Positions 52,501-55,996 of a stretch of DNA of 64,000 nt are shown piece after piece. The position numbers and the translations under genes are program-made. The notes beneath the pieces were generated by a model. That model had not been told where the DNA came from. It did not search any database and saw only the letters and a list, made by a program, of their open reading frames with translations. Source of the stretch: Rhabdornis inornatus (Eukaryota; Chordata; Aves; Passeriformes; Rhabdornithidae); contig VWZS01006719.1 of NCBI GenBank assembly GCA_013397075.1, positions 434,257 through 498,256 on the forward strand, read 5' to 3'. Position 1 is the stretch's first letter; every line of letters begins with the position of its first letter.

Positions 52501-54032
52501 TGTGTTCCAAGAACGTAGAATATTGAGGAGATGATGTCACATTCTAATTAAGAACAAAAAATGGGGAGTTATAAAATAGACATCACACAGATTACATTCA
52601 GTTACATTCAGAGCCACTATTAAACATTTTCAGTGAATTTTGAACAGATTCCATGACTAAGTATATGCTGACACACACACAGAACCAAGTAAATTCCAAG
52701 AGAACATTAGCAAAACAAATCCTGAACAAGTTCTTCCCTGCTGATGGGAAGAGCAAAGAGAACCAACCAAGTCTTCAGATTCTAAACAGATCACCAGACT
52801 AAGCAGTTAAAACTCTTCATTTAGTCAGATAAATTGTTTCAGAAATAGCTTAAGCAGATAAAAAACTCCACAAGAATGATTTTTAGTTTTCTATAACTTC
52901 AGAACAGGCACATAACAACTAGATATTCAACTGAAGTATAATTTCTGCTAACACAAGGCTGGGTTAACTTGTGTTTCTCATTTTCTCTGCTGCTCATCTA
53001 AAATGATAGTCCATCACTCCACCACCATGCAAAAGACGTCACTGGAGACATCTCCACTCCCGATGTCAGATTCTGCATTTGACAACTCCTCTCTCACTTT
53101 CACACCATAGAATACTCAGAGGAATCAGGAGGGCCTCAGTTTCACAAGGGCACAATACACATTTGAACTACAGAAAAGGAAGCTTTAAGTACAGACATTT
53201 AATAGCATTCAAAAATAGAAGAAAAATCTCTTACTTCATTTTTATTTAAATGCTTAATGAATAAAGATTTGGCAATGAAAGCTCTCTAAGTCCAAATGTA
53301 ATTCTTCAACAACCTGGTTAATTCCTAGATACAAACCTAAAATCAATGACTTGTAACCATATAATCATAAGTCACAGGATGCTACTATTAATATTTTAAC
53401 TGCATAACATCAGAAATTCAATTAATATACATTAAGCACAAGAAAGGCTGCCATTGCAGAAAGTTAGGGGGTTTTTGTTGGGGTTTTGTTGCTTGGGGTT
53501 GTTATCTTTTTATTTACCTCAAAATTCTCACTGACTTCTTGCATCATTTTCAATTTGGTTTCATCAGCTGAAAATGGAAATTCAAGCAAAAAAAATGTGA
53601 GTGTAAAACTAGGCCATGAAGGAAAATACCAGGCTCATTGATTGAAGAAGCAATCAGATCTTATCAGTTTAGCAATCACTGCCCAATTATAAGACACACA
53701 GCTCTCTCAAACAACCACCACACAACTGCACACACACACACAGAGCTTACTCACTTTGGCTCATGCAAGTGTTTCTCATCATTTTGCTTCTTCAAAAATC
53801 AAAACTCAAACAAATTTCAAAGTGAATTTGACAGACTTCACAGTCTCATTTATCAACTGTCTGAACAAGTCTGCAACACTTGCGAAACAAACTACTGAAG
53901 ATCTGCAATTTTCAGTAAGAAAAAAGTCTTACGTGTATTGACATCTGTAAGAGCAGCCACAAACTGAAGGTATTTTTTCATCAGAGTGGTTTGGTCCACC
54001 ACCGTAGGCCCTTGTGCTGAAACAAATGCCAT
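1447..54032 (-). CDS. TRRAP: TRRAP, transformation/transcription domain-associated protein, 5' 59 coding exons (3' end outside window)
   Basis: TRRAP is a giant catalytically inactive member of the PI3K-related kinase family. In the nucleus it is the activator-binding scaffold of the SAGA and TIP60/NuA4 histone acetyltransferase complexes, contacting factors such as MYC, E2F and p53. Identification rests on near-identity to the remembered vertebrate protein from residue 1 (MAFVSAQGPT) to residue 3092. The 59 coding exons listed separately are all GT-AG, keep one open frame and sum to 9278 nt. Residues 1 to about 2650 are the HEAT-repeat superhelix; about 2650 onward is FAT. The pseudokinase and FATC domains (about 750 residues) are left of the window. 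The start codon has a strong context (A at -3, G at +4). Introns not listed separately are under about 1.1 kb, AT-rich and hold nothing I recognise. The human poly-proline run and the 18-residue ESISECG cassette are not present. Confidence 0.97.
2259..2524 (-). CDS. TRRAP: TRRAP coding exon 58 (FAT)
   Basis: Residues 2971-3059, (A)IVTAYENSSQHD to KNECMQ; donor GTAGGG. A long plus-strand frame (1902-2558) is only its antisense shadow. Confidence 0.96.
2741..2936 (-). CDS. TRRAP: TRRAP coding exon 57 (FAT)
   Basis: Residues 2906-2970 plus one base, AAQQIIELQEAA to RQHHYQ(A); donor GTAAGT. Confidence 0.96.
2937..4819 (-). other. TRRAP intron between coding exons 56 and 57
   Basis: 1.9 kb of AT-rich sequence with no recognised exon, repeat or RNA gene. 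Confidence 0.7.
4820..5011 (-). CDS. TRRAP: TRRAP coding exon 56 (FAT, GC-rich)
   Basis: Residues 2842-2905, VELSCPKEMAWK to HTPLLQ; donor GTAACA. It has strikingly GC-rich third positions, so several antisense and out-of-frame ORFs stay open across it; none is a gene. Confidence 0.96.
5012..7347 (-). other. TRRAP intron between coding exons 55 and 56
   Basis: 2.3 kb, mostly AT-rich. A slightly GC-richer stretch near 5220-5440 shows no family I can name. Confidence 0.7.
7348..7483 (-). CDS. TRRAP: TRRAP coding exon 55 (FAT)
   Basis: Residues 2796-2841, (R)CSKELNQWEPLT to KEALVQ; donor GTGAGT. Compared with remembered human sequence it has LKCAWRVSNWIA where human has LECAWRVSNWTA. Confidence 0.95.
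8006..8118 (-). CDS. TRRAP: TRRAP coding exon 54 (FAT)
   Basis: Residues 2759-2795 plus two bases, AQETYEKAMEKA to EDHWI(R); donor GTGAGA. Confidence 0.96.
8479..8616 (-). CDS. TRRAP: TRRAP coding exon 53 (FAT)
   Basis: Residues 2713-2758, EILDSLAELYSL to HGFFEQ; donor GTATAG. It encodes TPR-like helices of the FAT domain. Confidence 0.96.
8938..9135 (+). mobile_element. CR1 LINE fragment, degenerate
   Basis: Recognised from the hallmark CR1 3'-region phrases: CTTCAAGTTGCACCAGGGG, ACTGGAACAGACTGCCCAG and GGAGGTATTTAAAA, ending GTCAGTGTTAGG. It lacks its 5' part and the terminal octamer repeat, so it is truncated at both ends. It is antisense to TRRAP, in the intron between coding exons 52 and 53. 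Confidence 0.85.
9176..9463 (-). CDS. TRRAP: TRRAP coding exon 52 (start of FAT region)
   Basis: Residues 2617-2712, ALAGEISPFLCS to ITPPQQ; donor GTAGTG. A CR1 fragment ends only about 40 nt beyond this donor. Confidence 0.96.
9757..9876 (-). CDS. TRRAP: TRRAP coding exon 51
   Basis: Residues 2577-2616, TGALLSAFVQLC to SDRQQH; donor GTGAGC. Confidence 0.96.
10516..10662 (-). CDS. TRRAP: TRRAP coding exon 50
   Basis: Residues 2528-2576, DVEIDIELAPGD to LREVK; donor GTGGGT. Confidence 0.96.
11001..11180 (-). CDS. TRRAP: TRRAP coding exon 49
   Basis: Residues 2468-2527, LLLAVCERNTTIG to SESKEE; donor GTAACT. It ends in the highly charged VKQEPRERENSESKEE linker. Confidence 0.96.
11908..12121 (-). 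CDS. TRRAP: TRRAP coding exon 48
   Basis: Residues 2396-2467, (R)DENLSGSELTAK to IKQCIE; donor GTAGGG. Confidence 0.96.
12960..13081 (-). CDS. TRRAP: TRRAP coding exon 47
   Basis: Residues 2356-2395 plus two bases, TPTLREKSILLV to VNYVY(R); donor GTAATT. Confidence 0.96.
13767..13966 (-). CDS. TRRAP: TRRAP coding exon 46
   Basis: Residues 2289-2355, (G)TSELVMLSLDL to MAANQ; donor GTAAAT. An acceptor 3 nt upstream (boundary 13969, a NAGNAG arrangement on the coding strand) would add one Ala. The chosen boundary keeps the spacing of the human protein. Confidence 0.93.
13967..15167 (-). other. TRRAP intron between coding exons 45 and 46
   Basis: 1.2 kb. It contains the CR1 tail at 14147-14275; the remainder is unremarkable AT-rich sequence. 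Confidence 0.7.
14147..14275 (+). mobile_element. CR1 LINE 3' end
   Basis: Typical CR1 tail: GTGTCCCTGGCCCTGGCAAG, GGGTTGGGATTAGATGACC, CCCAAACCATT, then the 8-bp terminal repeat ATTCTATG present about twice. It is 5'-truncated and antisense to TRRAP. Confidence 0.9.
15168..15314 (-). CDS. TRRAP: TRRAP coding exon 45
   Basis: Residues 2240-2288 plus one base, (G)TLMILKSACSNN to EANT(G); donor GTATTA. Frame and residues run on cleanly from exon 44 although the intron between them contains the assembly gap. Confidence 0.96.
15315..17022 (-). other. TRRAP intron between coding exons 44 and 45
   Basis: 1.7 kb holding the assembly gap at 16355-16405 and poly(A) tracts (16 A near 15806). No exon is missing: the protein reads on without loss between the flanking exons. 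Confidence 0.7.
16355..16405. other. Assembly gap (51 N) inside a poly(A) tract
   Basis: A run of 51 N is flanked by A on both sides (at least 7 A before and 13 A after), so the true sequence is probably a long or unstable homopolymer. It lies wholly within a TRRAP intron. Confidence 0.98.
17023..17148 (-). CDS. TRRAP: TRRAP coding exon 44
   Basis: Residues 2198-2239 plus one base, (S)TSSVASKYEEL to PSQLF(G); donor GTACGT. Confidence 0.96.
17837..18050 (-). CDS. TRRAP: TRRAP coding exon 43
   Basis: Residues 2127-2197 plus one base, EQPNQANFANICT to FPTEP(S); donor GTGAGT. Confidence 0.96.
18347..18493 (-). CDS. TRRAP: TRRAP coding exon 42
   Basis: Residues 2078-2126, VNDNSNTAGSPG to KLLMTV; donor GTAGGT. 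Confidence 0.96.
19286..19396 (-). CDS. TRRAP: TRRAP coding exon 41
   Basis: Residues 2041-2077, VFGRSQSLPGAD to IRIACQ; donor GTACTG. Confidence 0.96.
19569..19703 (-). CDS. TRRAP: TRRAP coding exon 40 (Ser-rich linker with NLS-like basic clusters)
   Basis: Residues 1996-2040, PDSDMDSSASGEG to GAISS; donor GTAAGA. A Ser/Ala-rich disordered stretch is followed by two basic clusters, KR at 2017-2018 and KRFR at 2029-2032, spaced like a bipartite nuclear localisation signal. The serine-rich part differs more from the human sequence than the flanking exons do. Confidence 0.96.
19792..19950 (-). CDS. TRRAP: TRRAP coding exon 39
   Basis: Residues 1943-1995, VYYPVRHHLVQH to RIKDQQ; donor GTAGGA. 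Confidence 0.96.
20825..21031 (-). CDS. TRRAP: TRRAP coding exon 38
   Basis: Residues 1874-1942, VFHSLLKAHAME to IVQHFK; donor GTACTT. Confidence 0.96.
21572..21838 (-). CDS. TRRAP: TRRAP coding exon 37
   Basis: Residues 1785-1873, VLDPEKQADMLD to HKKIVLQ; donor GTATTG. It is relatively GC-rich, leaving open frames on the opposite strand that are not genes. Confidence 0.96.
22459..22587 (-). CDS. TRRAP: TRRAP coding exon 36
   Basis: Residues 1742-1784, VLQHILNPAFLY to SVFITK; donor GTAACA. Confidence 0.96.
23002..23200 (-). CDS. TRRAP: TRRAP coding exon 35
   Basis: Residues 1675-1741, (K)RNYGDIELLFQL to ELKAK; donor GTAACT. Confidence 0.96.
23468..23649 (-). CDS. TRRAP: TRRAP coding exon 34
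   Basis: Residues 1615-1674 plus two bases, IISIIVKNDECW to CLLNYC(K); donor GTACGT. Confidence 0.96.
24036..24200 (-). CDS. TRRAP: TRRAP coding exon 33
   Basis: Residues 1560-1614, SFLKHKDAKPLR to FQAIK; donor GTATTC. Confidence 0.96.
24554..24673 (-). CDS. TRRAP: TRRAP coding exon 32
   Basis: Residues 1520-1559, AGSPFREPLIKF to SRMFM; donor GTAAGC. Confidence 0.96.
24997..25116 (-). CDS. TRRAP: TRRAP coding exon 31
   Basis: Residues 1480-1519, EMKICSAIINLF to AMLIE; donor GTAAAA. It follows the longest TRRAP intron in the window. Confidence 0.96.
25117..28877 (-). other. Longest TRRAP intron in window, between coding exons 30 and 31
   Basis: 3.8 kb, mostly AT-rich. No sequence resembling the human 18-residue cassette (ESISECG...) was seen. 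A possible 21-nt microexon lies at 26248-26268. No transposon was recognised. Confidence 0.65.
26248..26268 (-). other. TRRAP: Candidate 21-nt in-frame microexon of TRRAP (speculative)
   Basis: On the coding strand a pyrimidine-rich acceptor (TTTGTTTTGGTTCAG) and a consensus donor (GAG|GTGAGA) bracket exactly 21 nt that read PATEGVE. Both flanking coding exons are phase 0, so inclusion would keep the frame and place the peptide between RSDGN and EMKICS, where human TRRAP has optional sequence. No transcript evidence is available from sequence alone. Confidence 0.25.
28878..28946 (-). CDS. TRRAP: TRRAP coding exon 30
   Basis: A 69-nt exon, residues 1457-1479, QHLRKWMEVVV to RSDGN; donor GTAAGT. 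It ends in phase 0 exactly where human TRRAP can insert an extra cassette before EMKICS. Confidence 0.96.
29667..29837 (-). CDS. TRRAP: TRRAP coding exon 29
   Basis: Residues 1400-1456, FLEGATIEVDQI to FCDQMM; donor GTAAGC. Confidence 0.96.
29838..31267 (-). other. TRRAP intron between coding exons 28 and 29
   Basis: 1.4 kb, with a homopolymer tract (T14 on the plus strand) near 30575. Nothing else was recognised. Confidence 0.65.
31268..31389 (-). CDS. TRRAP: TRRAP coding exon 28
   Basis: Residues 1359-1399, (N)ALAACNYLPQSR to EACMRK; donor GTGACT. Confidence 0.95.
31839..31935 (-). CDS. TRRAP: TRRAP coding exon 27
   Basis: Residues 1327-1358 plus one base, LLNLCEAEDAAL to LRIAAL(N); donor GTAAGT. 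Confidence 0.95.
32245..32406 (-). CDS. TRRAP: TRRAP coding exon 26
   Basis: Residues 1273-1326, VLQDMVPPKKHL to KVFYTE; donor GTACTT. Confidence 0.96.
33352..33612 (-). CDS. TRRAP: TRRAP coding exon 25
   Basis: Residues 1186-1272, VSNGAVAMAKTT to MEPHKE; donor GTAAGC. Confidence 0.96.
34042..34239 (-). CDS. TRRAP: TRRAP coding exon 24
   Basis: Residues 1120-1185, ACQLPLFSYIVER to MDLTGE; donor GTATGT. Confidence 0.96.
34360..34577 (-). CDS. TRRAP: TRRAP coding exon 23
   Basis: Residues 1047-1119, (G)PFLLQCYQVGSQ to LGSKER; donor GTAAGA. Confidence 0.96.
34578..35650 (-). other. TRRAP intron between coding exons 22 and 23
   Basis: 1.1 kb AT-rich intron with no recognised element. Confidence 0.65.
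35651..35850 (-). CDS. TRRAP: TRRAP coding exon 22 (GC-rich)
   Basis: Residues 980-1046 plus one base, FTEKSIPSVIISH to VAQQC(G); donor GTGAGG. It is clearly richer in GC and CpG than the neighbouring exons, with many G or C third positions, which leaves long antisense frames open. Confidence 0.96.
35851..36872 (-). other. TRRAP intron between coding exons 21 and 22
   Basis: 1.0 kb AT-rich intron with no recognised element. Confidence 0.65.
36873..37024 (-). CDS. TRRAP: TRRAP coding exon 21
   Basis: Residues 930-979 plus two bases, AIETALDCLKSA to LLAHP(N); donor GTATGA. Confidence 0.96.
37025..38831 (-). other. TRRAP intron between coding exons 20 and 21
   Basis: 1.8 kb AT-rich intron with no recognised element. 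Confidence 0.65.
38832..39032 (-). CDS. TRRAP: TRRAP coding exon 20
   Basis: Residues 863-929, ALWRTLRNPADS to QLPMEK; donor GTAGGG. The intron on its upstream side carries the snoRNA candidate at 39172-39256. Confidence 0.96.
39172..39256 (-). ncRNA. Candidate intronic C/D-box snoRNA (unverified)
   Basis: Read on the TRRAP-coding strand, an 85-nt segment begins GTAGC, runs straight into TGATGA (C box, 39246-39251) and ends with CTGA (D box, 39178-39181), one base, then GCTGC. GTAGC and GCTGC pair over 5 bp (one G-U), which is the terminal stem expected of a C/D snoRNA, and the length is typical. The C box is preceded by C rather than a purine, and no convincing internal C'/D' pair is visible. 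I could not assign an rRNA or snRNA target. It lies in the intron between coding exons 19 and 20, on the same strand as its host, as most vertebrate snoRNAs do. Confidence 0.3.
39629..39885 (-). CDS. TRRAP: TRRAP coding exon 19
   Basis: Residues 777-862, (G)LNMLQSGLHKQH to RAELMQ; donor GTAAAT. Confidence 0.96.
39886..41125 (-). other. TRRAP intron between coding exons 18 and 19
   Basis: 1.2 kb. A plus-strand frame at 40493-40933 is open but matches nothing recognised and looks like chance. Confidence 0.65.
41126..41291 (-). CDS. TRRAP: TRRAP coding exon 18
   Basis: Residues 722-776 plus one base, PHLHKIVNSSMEL to LPNLLQ(G); donor GTAGAA. Confidence 0.96.
41292..42704 (-). other. TRRAP intron between coding exons 17 and 18
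   Basis: 1.4 kb AT-rich intron with no recognised element. Confidence 0.65.
42705..42896 (-). CDS. TRRAP: TRRAP coding exon 17
   Basis: Residues 658-721, IVANSFLANPTTS to NEQMLK; donor GTAAAG. Confidence 0.96.
43436..43630 (-). CDS. TRRAP: TRRAP coding exon 16
   Basis: Residues 593-657, VQIAGNGQTYVRV to KNYALQ; donor GTATGT. Confidence 0.96.
44273..44370 (-). CDS. TRRAP: TRRAP coding exon 15
   Basis: Residues 560-592, (E)AQFIPNKQLQPKE to LDIYQ; donor GTATGT. Confidence 0.96.
44483..44810 (-). CDS. TRRAP: TRRAP coding exon 14 (Ala/Pro-rich linker)
   Basis: The largest coding exon here (328 nt), residues 451-559 plus one base, VFVLKFHTIARY to CKAPG; donor GTAAAA. Residues 479-514 form an Ala/Pro/Val-rich disordered linker followed by a charged EKQGEKEKEDK segment. 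From memory of the human protein, the run of about ten consecutive prolines there is absent here, making the linker shorter. Confidence 0.96.
45583..45817 (-). CDS. TRRAP: TRRAP coding exon 13
   Basis: Residues 372-450, (R)PLAYSTLADLVHH to LMRMLE; donor GTATTG. Confidence 0.96.
45818..46821 (-). other. TRRAP intron between coding exons 12 and 13
   Basis: 1.0 kb AT-rich intron with no recognised element. Confidence 0.65.
46822..46900 (-). CDS. TRRAP: TRRAP coding exon 12
   Basis: Residues 346-371 plus two bases, (Q)FIPCMDKLFDES to ARETL; donor GTATGA. Confidence 0.95.
47375..47513 (-). CDS. TRRAP: TRRAP coding exon 11
   Basis: Residues 300-345 plus one base, ELVAKYSQQMVKG to TTDLRS; donor GTATGT. 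Confidence 0.96.
47887..47983 (-). CDS. TRRAP: TRRAP coding exon 10
   Basis: Residues 267-299, (R)QHKLYNKELYAD to IRIYQ; donor GTAGGA. Confidence 0.96.
47984..48823 (-). other. TRRAP intron between coding exons 9 and 10
   Basis: It contains a GC-richer block (about 48080-48500) open on both strands, and a perfect 7-bp hairpin with a 5-nt loop at 48526-48544. No known family was recognised. Confidence 0.6.
48824..48912 (-). CDS. TRRAP: TRRAP coding exon 9
   Basis: Residues 238-266 plus two bases, LYKLNIHNVV to SAQA(R); donor GTAAGA. Confidence 0.95.
49135..49212 (-). CDS. TRRAP: TRRAP coding exon 8
   Basis: Residues 212-237, HSIIPRGSLSLK to VLMYQ; donor GTTAGT, the weakest donor in this part of the gene. 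Confidence 0.95.
49536..49661 (-). CDS. TRRAP: TRRAP coding exon 7
   Basis: Residues 170-211, NRYFENPQVIPEN to SETRT; donor GTGAGT. Confidence 0.96.
50258..50314 (-). CDS. TRRAP: TRRAP coding exon 6
   Basis: A short 57-nt exon, residues 151-169, IHHFLDFVKQ to LPKVV; donor GTAAGC. Confidence 0.96.
51066..51149 (-). CDS. TRRAP: TRRAP coding exon 5
   Basis: Residues 123-150, TENEENVLICLR to AITQE; donor GTAAGT. Phase 0 on both sides. Confidence 0.96.
51756..51860 (-). CDS. TRRAP: TRRAP coding exon 4
   Basis: Residues 88-122, QLRKLVLEIIHR to FRFLE; donor GTACTT. The acceptor is preceded by an exceptionally long, almost pure T tract on the coding strand (51864-51905). Confidence 0.96.
52433..52543 (-). 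CDS. TRRAP: TRRAP coding exon 3
   Basis: Residues 51-87, NVTSSPQYS to EKPAQ; phase 0 on both sides; donor GTAAAC. Confidence 0.96.
53518..53567 (-). CDS. TRRAP: TRRAP coding exon 2
   Basis: Residues 34-50, beginning (P)DETKLKMM and ending ENFE. The acceptor is TTTTCAG and the donor GTAAAT. Confidence 0.96.
53728..53742. repeat. (CA)n microsatellite, about 7 units
   Basis: A short CA run in the TRRAP intron between coding exons 1 and 2. Confidence 0.85.
53933..54032 (-). CDS. TRRAP: TRRAP coding exon 1
   Basis: Residues 1-33 plus one base. It starts MAFVSAQGPT and ends DVNT; donor GTAAGA. It matches the N-terminus of vertebrate TRRAP. Confidence 0.97.
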
Positions 54033-54083
54033 CTTGGAGGAGGAAAGATCAGCTTTCAGTACATAAAATCAAGATCAACACAC
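54033..54083 (-). other. TRRAP: TRRAP 5' UTR portion of exon 2
   Basis: The 51 nt lie between the acceptor at 54084-54085 and the start codon. They contain no upstream ATG in frame with the protein. The start codon is embedded in CCAAGATGGC, which is both a strong Kozak context and a YY1-type motif. Confidence 0.75.
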
Positions 54084-54867
54084 CTACAAAAGAATACAGA
54101 AGTATTTGTTAGTTTATATGGCTTGTTAACAGCAGCTATCCCATCACCTACATCCATTCTTCTGACACATTGAAGAAGACCACCTTTTCCAAAAACCACA
54201 ACCGGAACATTTACTTAGGCTTACAAATACAACACCAAGCATGTACAGCACTCACTACGACAGGTCTGTACTAACAGATAAAAGGGTTATTGAGCTCTTC
54301 ACAGCCCGAACATTCACGTATTTCTCCCGGTTGTCTTTCCCAGCAGCAGGCTCCAGGCTCAGGGATGCTCCCGACACCGCACACCTGTCACCCTGCCTTC
54401 CGCCCCAGCCACATCCCAAACTTACAGCGACCCTGGGACACACCCCTGCACGACACCGTCCTGCCGCCACAGGCTGCCTGTCTCTCTAGTAAAGAAGCCT
54501 AAAATCACACCTAGCCTGAGAGACCGGCGACCTCCCTCCTCCCCTGAGGGCTTCCCGTCAGTTTTGCTCCCGGCCAGGTCCGGCCGGGACCCGGCGCCCC
54601 TCACCTTCCCCGCCGCAGCGCTGCTCGCCCGGGTCGCTCCCCGCTGCCAGGGCGCCATCACGCCGAGCCCATCTCTGCCCTGCGAACACGGGCACCGTGA
54701 GCGGCCGCAGCGGCGCTTTCCCCCCCGTCCCTCAGCCCTCCCGTTGCCGTGCTCGGCCCCAGGCCTCCGGCAGGGCTCCGGCCGCTCCCTCCTACCGCGG
54801 CGCGCCGGTCCCGCTTCCCCCCGCCCAGGCCCGGGCCCCAGCGGGCACCGCCGCCAGCCCTCCTCAC

Positions 54868-54990
54868 CCCGCGGCTCCCCGGAACCGCCCGCCCGCGGCC
54901 CCCCGGCTCCCTCCTTTGTTGCTCCCGGAGGCCGCCGGCAGCGCATGGGCGCGACGGAAGCGCCCGAACTCAGTTCCGGCCGCCTCCTCC
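54868..54990 (-). other. TRRAP: Probable TRRAP untranslated exon 1 (5' UTR), approximate
   Basis: The first coding exon has a good splice acceptor (TTCTTTTGTAG, boundary after 54083), so an upstream non-coding exon must exist. In the CpG island the best minus-strand donor is CGCGGG|GTGAGG with the exon ending at 54868. ETS- and NRF1-like sites lie at its upstream side. A second donor, GGAAG|GTGAGG with the exon ending at 54605, is also plausible. The transcription start is inferred, not seen. Confidence 0.4.
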
Positions 54991-55360
54991 CGGTGCCGCC
55001 TCCCGCGCCTCTCTCCGGGCGGAGGCGGGCGCGCAGCTCCGCGGTACCGCCCGCTCCCTTCACCGCCCCGCGACCCTCGCACAGCCCCGCCCTGGCCCGC
55101 CCCGCGCTGCCAGCGACCGCTGCCTGAGGCGAGCCCCGCCTGTCTGCGCGACCCTGGAGCCTCCGCTGGCGCCGCGGCCGCCGGTGACAGCGGGTGAGGA
55201 GTTACCGAGGCCGGTGCCTCCGGCCAGCGCGGGACCCACCCCGGCCCGCTGGTGCCCCGGGCGAGCGGCGGCACCGCCGGAAGCGAAGCGCGCCTGGAGA
55301 ATGATCCGCCGCAAGAAACAGAACGGCGGCCAGGAGTGAGAAAGGGCTTCGAATGTTGAG

Positions 55361-55464
55361 TTTAAGAAAATTAAAAAAATAAAAGTAAACGAATTAAAAC
55401 CAAAATATACAAAACGAAACAGGAAAAAACAAAATAAAACGACAAAAAAAGAACACCAGAAAAC
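55361..55464. other. A-rich, strand-asymmetric tract inside the CpG island
   Basis: About 100 bp, overwhelmingly A on the plus strand with few G or T, sitting between the two divergent first exons. It could be a nucleosome-depleting poly(dA:dT) element or a relic of a retroposed poly(A) tail. No gene body is recognisable on its 5' side. Confidence 0.6.
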
Positions 55465-55929
55465 CACATTCCGGCGCTTTTGCTCTCGCTTCTCTCCAGC
55501 AGCGCACCCGTTACAGGCCGTTCGGAGCCCTGCGGGACCGGTAACAGCAGCCGAACTGCCCCCGGCAGAGGCATCCCCGCGCCACCGCAGGAATACTTTG
55601 TACGTGCTTGCCGCAACCAAAGCGCAGCGCAAACCCCTTCCCGAACGCTCCGGGGTATCCCCACGCCCTCGGTAGATGCGAGGCATTTGTGGTTTTTATT
55701 GACTATTTGTTTAAGGCGCCGGCGGCTTTGCAGCCCGGCCGCGCTGGCAGCGCGATCCCGCAGGAACTGCCCCCGGGAGAGGCGGGCTGGGCGCAGCCGA
55801 GGGAGGGGGAGCGGCCCGGGGGCGCGGACACAGGAGCTGCAGCGCCGCGGGGGCAGCGCGGCCCCAGCGCGGCCGGACCCGCTCCCGGTCCGAGAGCCGG
55901 CCCCAGACCCGGTCCCCCCGGCCCTCAGC

Positions 55930-55996
55930 ATGCAGTTCTCCGTGCTGCTGCTGCTGCTGCTGCTGCAGCTCGGCCACGGTCGCTCCCCGGCCGCAG
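55930..55996 (+). CDS. TMEM130: TMEM130 coding exon 1 (signal peptide)
   Basis: Residues 1-22 plus one base: MQFSV, seven consecutive Leu, QLGHGRSPAA; donor GTAAGG. The Leu run is encoded by seven perfect CTG repeats (55945-55965). Confidence 0.92.
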
